64,000 bases of DNA from Adineta ricciae (lineage: Eukaryota > Rotifera > Eurotatoria > Adinetida > Adinetidae): positions 150,334-214,333 of the forward strand of contig CAJNOJ010000179.1 of assembly GCA_905250025.1 (NCBI GenBank), written 5' to 3'. The position numbers were made by a program, and so were the translations under genes. Of this stretch, positions 21,500 to 30,717 are shown piece by piece. Below the pieces are notes generated by a model. The model worked only from the letters and a program-made list of their open reading frames with translations, had not been told where the DNA came from and searched no databases. Numbering within the stretch: position 1 is the stretch's first letter; each line of letters opens with the position of its first letter.

Positions 21500-22275
21500 T
21501 CATTTCTTATTCTGCTGCTGTTGTTTCTGTTTAACAGCCCAATTATGTAAACGAGCCATGTTGACTTCTGTCGTAGTTATTTGATCTCTACCGATTGGAA
21601 AGACGTAGTAATCAATTTATGGGCTCATTTGTTCTCTTACCTTAAAAAGTCAAGATCTTCATCAACTTTCTGAAGAGTACTTTGTGCTGCCTTTTGATTT
21701 CCTCGTAATAGTTCATCAGCTTCTTCAAGAGGATACTCCAGCATAACATTAGCACCTAACCATAAACAAACCTAAACATTTCGAGAAACGCAATATGTAC
21801 GAGAACATGACTACGAGTAAAGTTTTACTTTGTCTGTTGGTGGAATTGTTGCTTTTCCGTACAAATTATGAGCAAGAAGGAAGTTTGTGTCCATATTTGT
21901 CTCTTTCTCTCGATAATTACGAAGTTGCTCAATCATATCTACATCAATGATTCGGAGAAAGAAATTCACGCGAAAGTAAAGCGAAATAAATCTTACCTAA
22001 ACATATCTGAATGTCCGGCAGTTTGCTACGTAAGCGCTTTTTCTTTTGCAATAAATTCATTTCCATAAATCGATATTTGCTATTCAAATCATCCAGTCTA
22101 AGAGCAAAATAATTAAAATGCATAACAAATTGCTGATCATATCCCCATACCGTCGAATCACAGTGTCAGCAGAATCATTCTCGGGCTGTTGCATGAAACT
22201 ATCAACATCTTCGACAAACACTGCATTTGGTATACCTAAATGTTCGCGATCACCTCCGCTAGTTATCGATGTCAT
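21500..22275 (-). CDS. VBP1: Prefoldin subunit 3 (VHL-binding protein 1)
   Basis: Alpha-type subunit of the prefoldin hexamer, which hands nascent actin and tubulin to the chaperonin CCT. Five exons were traced. Exon 1 (22275-22151) has LGIPNAVFVEDVDSFM, the family signature; exon 2 reads DDLNSKYRFMEMNLLQKKKRL; a middle exon has TNFLLAHNLYGKATIPPTDK; then VCLWLGANVMLEYPLEEA; and the end has QITTTEVNMARLHNW before a Gln/Lys tail and the TGA at 21502-21500. The helical hairpin plan of about 190 residues matches the family. An acceptor TTTTTAG lies directly against the ATG, so the first base of the exon is the start codon. It lies 128 bp after the ACBD5 stop on the same strand, suggesting co-transcription. 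Confidence 0.93.
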
Positions 22276-22403
22276 CTAAAAATATCGGGTAGACAAAAAC
22301 ACTGTTTTAAACAATCCGCTTATTGCACATGCATTTCGTTTTTATGTAGAAAAATAAATATTAAAATCACATACAGGGATAAATGAAACTGCACATTAGA
22401 TGC

Positions 22404-23807
22404 TTATAAATGCTGACGGCGAAAACTAGAATTAGAATAGAAGATGAAGGAACGAAGTCAATAAGAAAAGATACATACCGAATAATGATCTTCGCACGAA
22501 AGAACAGACGAATCAGAACAAAAGCAATAAATGGCCAGAGTAATATAAATGCAGTAGCACCACGGCGAAAATTGGCTAATGGTAACCACCAGGATGAAGA
22601 CTATCAAGAAAAGTATTGTAAATAAATTGGAGACAACAAATGACTTACATCTGTCTGTGTAGTTTTGATTAATTCTCTCTAAAAAGTTGAAATTAGTAAA
22701 ATATCACGTTAGCTATATGTTCGTCTTCACCTGTTGAAGTAGACATGTCAATGTTTCTAATTGATTGAGCCGTTCTAATATGTTATGAATATCCCGTTGT
22801 AGTTTAGTCAGTGCTGTTAGTATTGCACGTTGAGTTTCTTTACTATGATCATTGGGTGAAACGTAACGAATTGATGATGCATTCGAACGATTATTTCTTC
22901 CACTGGGATCACCTTGACGGACGGGAACAACTGTTATAACCGTTGATCGTCGCTGTAAAAAGATACATTCTGTATTCAATGAGATTCGTTTTTCGTCTGA
23001 ATACTTACTGAGTTAGAATCACCGGGTATGATTTCATTATGTGGAGGCACAAGTAGATCGGAAGCATCGTCATAGTAATCATCCATATCTGTAAAATACA
23101 CTATGAATGAATAGTTCGAAAGTAAATTGAATTACCCTCAAGCAATCTTGACGACGAAGAGGAAGACGATTCTGTAGTTGATGAATGATTGGAATCGCTC
23201 TGAGGAGATGGATTTGTTTCTGTTAAATAATTCATAGAAGATTTTCTGTCGATACTATTGAGAGATCGTTCTATACCTTTTACTGTTGTTGTTGGCTCCG
23301 AACTGTTTATAGCAATTGTAGGCAAGAACCCCATTGATCGTGAAAATTCCAGAACTTCATCCGTTTGTGGCATCGTTTCCATAATCTGAGAAACAGATGC
23401 AAAACTTCGATTTACGTATGATCTCTAGTCTACTTTTCGAATTTCATCAATATATGCTAACATTGCCTGTTCCTTCGTCATTGTTCGGCATCTATCCCAT
23501 GCTTCCCTAAATAAATTTTCAGATACATCTATGAGATAGAAATTTTTCTTCCTACCATTTCGCTCGACCGACATAGTTAAAAACAGATGGTCGTGCTTCT
23601 TTACAAGATCCTAGCAGAGCTTGTTTATATAGACCGTAGAAAATTAATTTCGTTAAGTTCGATGGCTGAATTATTCCTAAGAACAGTCAAAAAGGAAAAG
23701 AATTAGTCGGAGTAACAGTGTCATAATTTTTAACCATCTGCTGGAAGATTTTGAATAGTTGTAACAGCTCGATTGAATCGCTCTTCCAAATCCGTCGATG
23801 AAGCCAT
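22404..23807 (-). CDS. ACBD5: Acyl-CoA-binding domain protein 5, tail-anchored peroxisomal
   Basis: Binds very-long-chain acyl-CoA at peroxisomes and tethers them to the ER. The N-terminal ACB domain (about residues 8-100) spans three exons: ERFNRAVTTIQNLP, FYGLYKQALLGSC, then KWEAWDRCRTMTKEQAMLAYIDEIRK, with the YKQ and Lys/Trp ligand residues. A Ser-rich linker follows, including DYYDDASD, which may serve as a FFAT-type VAP-binding motif. A coiled coil (LTKLQRDIHNILERLNQLE) precedes the tail anchor SSWWLPLANFRRG plus a hydrophobic helix and a basic end (KIIIRFRRQ), the ACBD5/ACBD4 layout. The start ATG at 23807 and the stop TAA at 22406-22404 were read directly. It sits between CSTPP1 (107 bp upstream) and prefoldin 3 (128 bp downstream), same strand. 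Confidence 0.9.
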
Positions 23808-23914
23808 TAGACCTCAGCCGAATCCACACAAATCTATCTATAAATAAATTGTAAACAACAAACAATTGAATAATTCATCGTTTTAAACAGAAAAATACTC
23901 AAAAAGATGTCTAA

Positions 23915-25003
23915 CTATGTATCTGTATCTGATGAAACCGATTCCACATCAGTGTCAGTGTCATTTCTCTCTTGTTTAGCAGTATTTGTTGTTGGATGCG
24001 ATGCTTTTGCTGAATTAGATGACGTTATAAATGATGTTGCTGAATCTGCACGTCGACTAGCATTGCTTGAAATAATTCCAGATGCAGCTGAGCCATGTCG
24101 AATTGGCCTTTCACGAACAAGTCCCTGCTGTTTAGGCAATGGCGGTAGCAAATGTGTCGTCGAAGAAGGAATGGATGTTAGAGTTAGTTTTGGTTCGTTC
24201 TGAGCGGTAAATACTGGTTCAATAGTGGGTCGTTGCGATTGATTTAGACGCGCTGGTTTAATAATAATAGGCTCTTTGCCAATGAATCGACTCAAGTCTA
24301 CACTTTTGGCTAATTGTACTAAGAATTTCTGATGGCTAACTGGTTTTTGTTGTTCCAATAGAATTAAAACTTCATCTAGAATGTGTTTCGGCGGACAAGA
24401 GCAAGTTCGTGTTGCGATTAATTTTTGAAACCCTTCAGATAATAACTGACGTTGATCGTGATTTTCTTGTGGTACACTCGTTTCAGCTGTGGGCACATGA
24501 CATGTTAAATGATGTGTTAACAAACGAAATAGTTGTTGAGATTCGTAAATGAATTCACTATAGATAAATGTTAGTTGCAAAGCACGTAAAAATGCAATGT
24601 AATCCACAGATAATGACCAATCTCGATCGGCAAGTAGGCTAGCACTTAATTCCAATAGTGAATATGGAAAATCTGGACAAATTGTCAGAATTAATGTATG
24701 AAGTTCTTTGAGTGTTCCCGGAGTGGGAATAGTTGTCTCATATTTTGACCATATATGAGCGATTAATGCACAGCGATTATAAGGTGTACTATTAACGAAT
24801 GTATATTCGCGACCTACAACATGCAATTCACGTTTGACTTGAGCGAAATAGTCTCTTAGATGCGTATTGATATCTAATTTTACAGGTGTGAACGACGAAG
24901 ATCGACGTCGAGCCTCGAGAAGACCTCGAATACAATCTTCAAAGTAGACAGTTAAATGATGTTGTTTCAAATAAGTGTGTTCTTGAGAGAAATCGTCGGC
25001 CAT
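23915..25003 (-). CDS. CSTPP1: Centriolar satellite tubulin polyglutamylase complex regulator 1 (C11orf49-like)
   Basis: Single exon of 362 residues. In vertebrates this protein binds the TTLL1 polyglutamylase complex at centriolar satellites and controls tubulin glutamylation in cilia. Matching features: YLKQHHLTVYFEDCIRGLLE at the start (human: repeat-region helix with TYMEDAV), then REYTFVNSTPYNRCALIAHIW, CPDFPYSLLE, YSEFIYES and TCSCPPKHILDE in the same order and spacing as C11orf49. The C-terminal 100 residues are Ser/Thr-rich and disordered, ending in an acidic Asp/Thr run like the human tail. The ATG at 25003 begins the frame. It is the first gene of a tight minus-strand group and diverges from the hnRNP A/B gene over 331 bp. 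The identity comes from remembered alignment, with no search done. Confidence 0.82.
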   Translation of the reverse strand: MADDFSQEHTYLKQHHLTVYFEDCIRGLLEARRRSSSFTPVKLDINTHLRDYFAQVKRELHVVGREYTFVNSTPYNRCALIAHIWSKYETTIPTPGTLKELHTLILTICPDFPYSLLELSASLLADRDWSLSVDYIAFLRALQLTFIYSEFIYESQQLFRLLTHHLTCHVPTAETSVPQENHDQRQLLSEGFQKLIATRTCSCPPKHILDEVLILLEQQKPVSHQKFLVQLAKSVDLSRFIGKEPIIIKPARLNQSQRPTIEPVFTAQNEPKLTLTSIPSSTTHLLPPLPKQQGLVRERPIRHGSAASGIISSNASRRADSATSFITSSNSAKASHPTTNTAKQERNDTDTDVESVSSDTDT

Positions 25004-25334
25004 TCAAAAGGGAATCGTTTTAAGAAGTTATTCGAACTAAAATTTCAATCTAAGGAGTCGTTATGGACAACAAGACAAATCTATAATCGAATAGAAAAAC
25101 GACTGGTATAAAATGACATCTATCGACGTAGAAAATGCAACAAAAACAGAACGATTTCACTGGAGGTTCAGATTCATCTTCAATGGTCGGCATAATGGCT
25201 ATTTATCCGTCAATGTCACCCTCGTAGACATCGATGTGTTTATTATATCATTGATAGAGCGGAGCGTAGATAGACGGTTTACATAATCTACTTTAGATAT
25301 TTCGTTTTTGTTTTGTTGTTTTAATTTCACGAAA
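25004..25334. promoter_or_regulatory. Bidirectional promoter region between CSTPP1 and hnRNP A/B genes
   Basis: 331 bp between two divergent start codons. No coding exon seen; both genes must start here, so shared control is likely. No specific element identified. Confidence 0.45.
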
Positions 25335-27082
25335 ATGGTTTACCAAGGGTATGGTAGCACAACTAATCCAAATTTGTCATCAAGTGATCAAAATCGAAAG
25401 ATATTTCTTGGCGGTTTAAATTACCAGTAGGAATTCGTTATAGAATGAAAATGAACTAGAAAATGATTTGATTTCTTTGATTTTTTTTACAGTACAACAG
25501 ATGAAACACTACGAACATTTTGTTCGCGATTTGGGAAAATGACCGATTGTCTCGTGATGAGAAACGCCGAAGGCAAATCTCGTGGCTTTGGTTTCGTCAC
25601 TTATGAAGGTAAAAATAACACTTTGCCAACGATCCGGAAAGAGACTTTTCATACGATTTAGATACATCATCTGTCGAAGAATTCATGCGTTCAAGACCAC
25701 ATACCATCGATAGTCGACAGATCGATCCAAAGCGAGCCAGTAAGAGAATGTGATATTGTGATTGAATGAAATAATAATTCGCCTTTTCTAGTGCCACGAG
25801 AAGAACAGAATAGTACTGAGGCTCATCTAACTGTAAAAAAATTGTTCGTCGCTGGCCTACGCGAAGGTATCACTGAAGAAAGTCTGCAACAATACTTTTC
25901 ACGTTTCGGTAATGTCATGGAAGTTCTCGTGATGAAAGATCGTGATGGTTAGTACTGTTCTACATTGATATAAAATAATCATCTTTCTCGTTGGTTATGA
26001 TAGGAAAACCTCGTGGTTTTGCATTTGTTACATTTGATGATTACGATGCTGTCGACAAAGCTGTGCTCGAAAAACCCCATATAATCAATGGACGAAACTT
26101 AGACGTGAAAAAAGCTGTGCCAAAAGAGAAAATGCAAGAAGAATCTGGCACCAATGCTAGTGGCAACCTGGGCGGTGGGAATGGTGGGCCAAGCATGGCA
26201 CCGTTTAATCGAAACAATTCTTCAAACTATTCCGGACCGAAAACAGGCCCTCCCGCATCAAATCAACCGCGAAATAATTTCGGGTCAATGAGGGACAATT
26301 TCAATAATGGAAATAACAATTGGGATAATCAAGGTGCCATGCCACGAATGAATACTCAAAATCCAAATTATAATCAACCGCCAACAGGGCCCTATGGCCA
26401 ACAAAGCGGTTACAATTCCAATACATCTGGATTCAGTCCTTCTATGACATCGACCAGTGGCTATCCCCAACCATTCAATCAGATGGGACAAAGTCAACCA
26501 CCCCCACCTCCTCCATCTCAGCAATCGTCTATGATGAGCTATGATATGTACAACAATAGTTCCAGTATGCCATTTAACATGAATCCGAATCAAACATCAG
26601 CATCGAACTATATGCAGCCTAATTCGTCATCCTACGGATCGAATACACAACAAGGCTTCGGCAATAACCCAAATAGTTTCGGCAATATGAGCAGTCCGTT
26701 CAATTTACCGCCTCCTCCACCACCACCCTCGTCGGGATCAAATGCTGGTTATAGCAATGTTCCATCTGCGCCAACGCCATTTGACAATTCCAACTCGTAC
26801 GGTATTACTTCGCAAAATTATGGTAGTGGAAACTACGGTGGTATGCCTCAACAACAGTCGCGTGGCGGAGGTCCCATGCGTGGTGGAAGAGGGTGAGTAT
26901 AGAATGTGTTCAGGATAATCATCGTCTTCTTTGTTTTATCTATAAGTGGCGGCAACGGCGGCAATTATGGCGGCCCTCCGAATGGCGACAGTAGTTATGG
27001 CAATCGTCCAGCTCCTTATCCGTCACGAGGTGGACGCGGTGGCGGTCGAGGAGGTGGTCGCGGCCGTGGACGTGGTCAATAA
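25335..27082 (+). CDS. hnRNP A/B-type RNA-binding protein, two RRMs and Gly/Asn-rich tail
   Basis: Nuclear pre-mRNA binding protein of the hnRNP A/B family. Six exons (first 25335-25426, second 25493-25608). RRM1 has RNP2 IFLGGL and RNP1 [12 protein letters not shown]2 has LFVAGL and PRGFAFVTF. They are joined by the family linker ending AHLTVKK, and followed by KKAVPKEKM. The long exon at about 26003-26894 encodes a low-complexity tail rich in Gly, Asn, Gln, Pro and Ser, and the last exon a RGG-type stretch ending RGRGRGQ at the TAA at 27080-27082. Prion-like tails of this kind drive condensate formation in relatives. AATAAA lies at 27140. The first intron divides RRM1 inside LNYH. The exact paralogue (A1, A2/B1, Squid-like) cannot be decided. 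Confidence 0.92.
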
Positions 27083-28915
27083 AAACAAAGTACAAGAGTG
27101 GTATGTGTTTGAGGAGAAAAATTTGGAAAAAAATAATCAAATAAAAATGACATCCATATTGGACGTGTGTAAAGCATTTTTCTTTCGATATCTTTTTGTT
27201 GTAGTTTTCGATTTCACTTACCCTTCTATCTTTTGTCGTCATTGCTTTATCAACCAAACTCATCATATACTCGAGAAACTAAAAGTCACAAGAGACAATT
27301 TCTTCTTCTCAGAATTAGTTAGAAAACAAGAATACAGCTATACTCCATATAGATATATGCATACATACATACACACATACATACATACATTATTTTTCAT
27401 TTTAATAATTTCTTTACAACGTCTGTTAGAGTTTAAATACCTTCTGCTCTAGAATGAATCGACGAAGAACAAGATGAATAAGAAAAGTCTCATAATGTGT
27501 ACTGTTTGTTTTTTGTTTTCTTTTGTTCTTGTCGTTTTTCACATCAGTTGTATAAGTCACCGTGTGTTTGTTTCTTTTGTGCCTGTTACTCTTAAATACA
27601 TGTGCGAAATTCATATATATATATATGTCGACACTTTCACGGCAGCTTAAGTCTATTAGTACATATGTCCTAAGATCTAGCTCTCACTTTCGATTAGAAT
27701 GTAGATTACTCTTACTCTTCGATAAGTGGGCACATGAAGCGATATGTCAAATATAAACTTCTCTTTATTATACTTCATGTTTAATACATATACATCAATA
27801 GGCTTGTAGATGGTTAAATGCAGAAACACGATGCAGATCGATGATGTTTCCCCATAAATGACTTTTGTTTGAATTTATTTAATTTATGTACTTATCAACA
27901 TTATTTAGCATGAGTTTATGTGAATATTTATATTGTTCACAGTGAAAGAAACGAATACTTACCATTGATTTCCTTCTACCGAAGAGAAATTCTGGTCATC
28001 AAGTCTATCGAATAGTTAAGTGTATACAACTCGCTTAGGCGATTCAGCATCAGTATACGTCGATTTTCAAACATATGTTGCCGGGTAAAGTGTTATTTAT
28101 TCAGGATAAGAATAACAAAGTTACATTCGGTATGTATATTCAATATTGTCTCTTTTATCTTATCTAAATATAGCTTCTCTATATCAGAACAGATTATCAA
28201 GAAGTAGTATATTTTATTCAATCATTGATCTAGAATGGCAATACATACACATATATGTGTATAAACATACGTAGAACATGGTTTGGCATTAGTCTTTTCT
28301 AGTCAGATTTGTAAAAAGGAAAACAGTTGTGGATAGAAGTAAGCTGAATAAACGTAACCAGAATAAAAAAAAACCAAGGCATGTTTTCATATTAATGATA
28401 AGCAAAGCAGATTTAAAATGTCGACACTCGAAAGATATTATCTTCTAAGTGATATTTAACAATAATTTAGAAGTAAATTACGGGAGGATAGACATGTTTA
28501 ATTGTGAACATTTGATAATCGATGGTTTTATTTTTCTTTAGGCTTGTAAAATCTCTTTCTGATTTGTCAAACAAATCTGAAAAGAATATTGACAATCAAG
28601 TTTAATTACAGATACAAAACCCGATATTAACCAGTGAAGAATCTCATTTTCGTCATATAATTTTCCCTTTTTTGCTTTCTTGTGTATAGGATTGCAGCAG
28701 TGAATTCTATCAATATTTGTGATGATTATTGTTTTTTTTTTGTCAAATAAATTTGTAATACTAATGTTCAGTCAATCGTTGCTTTGAATTATTTCGACTA
28801 TGGAAATCTTGTTGCCAGCGAACCTTCTCATTGCTTTCTTGCAAGACGAAACTAATTGGACAACTGATATTTTTGTTTCCAGATAAACAAACTGTTGATT
28901 ATCTTCATTAGAAAT
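27083..28915. other. Long non-coding stretch after the hnRNP A/B gene
   Basis: 1.8 kb without a convincing gene. It holds the 3' UTR (AATAAA near 27140), a CATA microsatellite at 27359-27390, an AT run near 27613-27626, and AT-rich sequence. A small exon-like piece at about 28075-28128 (ATG, 18 codons, GTATGT donor) could not be joined in frame to the next gene. The final part should hold the promoter of the two-RRM gene. Confidence 0.5.
27359..27390. repeat. CATA microsatellite
   Basis: Tandem cata units with one interruption (cacaca), in the presumed 3' UTR or spacer. Directly visible. Confidence 0.8.
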
Positions 28916-30134
28916 ATGAGAGTTGCTCCAAGTGATGTACGTCAATGTGCGTTAATTCGTGGAACGCGATCATCGACAACGAAAGAAATGGTTTGCACAT
29001 ATTGTGAAAAGTATGGGCCAATTAGTTATGCGCAGATATCGGCTAATCCACAGGGTGTTATTCGTGGATATAATGTTGTCTATAAACAAGAACAATCAGT
29101 CAATCGTTTTATGGATGATCGTCCTCATCAGATCGATGGGCAATCAGGTAGATAATCGAATCTTTTAGTTTCGAATCAATCAATGAGACTTTTTTCTTAA
29201 GTGAAAGTTAGACGTTGCATCCAATCCGATGAAGAATGGAGATTAACAAATAAAGTCATCATTACAACATCAGATAGCTCGCGTGATAAACAGATATTTC
29301 ACGAAGAAACTCTTCGGTAAATATTGGTTTCCAAGGACCGATTTTCCCATAGTCTTTTTTTTCTATAGAGATTATTTCTCTAAATATGGAACAGTTCGTG
29401 TATGTCAGATAGATACCTACCATGGCCGTCCATGTGCTTACTTGCATTTCGGTAAGTTTCGATTTTCATTATGCATTCTAGAGCCAATCACTTCGCTTTC
29501 TCTAGCTAATTTCGATCGAGTTGATCAACTGATTAATGATAAACCTCATAGTATCCATAAAATTCAGCTTAATGTCCGAAAGCATATATATGACGATAAG
29601 ACTGAAGTGAAACTAACGAAAAAACGGCGCGAACTTTCTCCAGCAAATATCGAAGAGCGTTACGCTAAGCAACGACGTTCATCAACAAGCAAATCATCTT
29701 CAGATGTCTGTGCTACACAAACATCGGCGAAAAACAAAGAAATCAACCGTTTGAAAATTGCAAATGAGGTACTAATGCAAGAAGTTCAATCTCTTATAAG
29801 TCCATCAGTCGATTCACCAACGGTCGACAATGAAATTTTGCATTTAAAAGCCGAATACGAGCGTTTATCCACTCAACTAAGTCAATTGCGAGATACTCAA
29901 CAAGCTGAACTTCTGAATAAGCTTTACTCCGATGTGAGCAAATTATTTCAACAAATTAAAGACATGCGACAAGAAACCAAAACCTTCGATGATGAACTAT
30001 TCGAGAAATACACTATCGAATACATTCTTTCCTTGACTGAGCAAGATGTTAAGCAAAGATGTGAACAATTAGAAAAAGAAAATCAGTTACTTTTGCTAAT
30101 TAAACAGGTAAACAATGACGAAGAATATTTATAG
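28916..30134 (+). CDS. Diverged double-RRM protein with C-terminal coiled coil
   Basis: Four exons (28916-29147, 29202-29316, 29369-29451, 29506-30134) sum to 1059 nt, 352 residues, all in phase. Two RRM-like folds are recognisable by layout: RRM1 with YCEKYGPISYAQI and NRFMDDRPHQIDGQSVKVRR, and RRM2 with DYFSKYGTVRVCQI, CAYLHF and INDKPHSIHKIQLNVRKH. These endings echo the hnRNP A/B pattern (RPHxIDG), but the aromatic RNP1 residues are largely changed. A basic segment KKRRELSPANIEERYAKQRR may be a nuclear signal. From about residue 240 there is a long charged coiled coil (EILHLKAEYERLSTQL, EQLEKENQLLLL). It may be an ancient relative of the adjacent hnRNP A/B gene. I do not recognise an orthologue; RNA binding is inferred, not shown. 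Confidence 0.7.
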
Positions 30135-30717
30135 ATGAAAATGTCTTCTATTCACTTAGAATTTACTCAACAAATAAGTCTCAGAACTATGATAATGAGC
30201 AAGTCATATAATTTTAGTAAAAATCTTCTTTGTACTGAAAAGATGCTTTCTCTTTTAAAGCTTTCTGTGTCATTTTTTTTGTACGTGTAAGTCGGTGCTT
30301 TGTTGTTTTCAATTCAGACTAATAAATGTACCTGTCGTATTTGTGACATATTTTCATGAAAAATTTCGACTCTCTGCAGCGCACATATCGGCATTTCTAC
30401 TTTTCATGACATCTATGTCTATTGTTCAAAATGATCTCACATCACACAAGAATATGTCTTGGGATAGAGATAATTCGATAAAATTTTATTTTAAAAGGCG
30501 AAATCTTTTTCTTGGTATCAAATCGAATGAATGTACATCTCAACACAATGCTCGCTTTCATTCTCTAGAACACGTGTTCGTCGACTAGATTTCCTCTGAT
30601 CGTATGTATACATATATATAAATGCCTCGATTTCTCTTTCTCTTCCTTTTTCTTAAACTGTGAGCTTCGCCGTCGATGTGTTTAAATCGATAGTCTGTTT
30701 TTCTAGAGAAAGCCATC
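30135..30717. other. Intergenic region before the MKLP1-like gene
   Basis: 583 bp. A 97-codon frame at 30295-30588 has no family features and poor composition for coding. It probably holds the 3' UTR of the coiled-coil gene and the upstream region of the kinesin-like gene, with an acceptor-like TTTTTCTAG just before its ATG. Confidence 0.45.

Noticed and set aside
23907-24203. 98-codon plus-strand frame
   Set aside because: Antisense to CSTPP1, whose minus-strand reading is strongly supported.
28075-28128. Exon-like ATG frame with GTATGT donor
   Set aside because: Could not be joined in phase to the RRM gene at 28916 or to any other coding exon.
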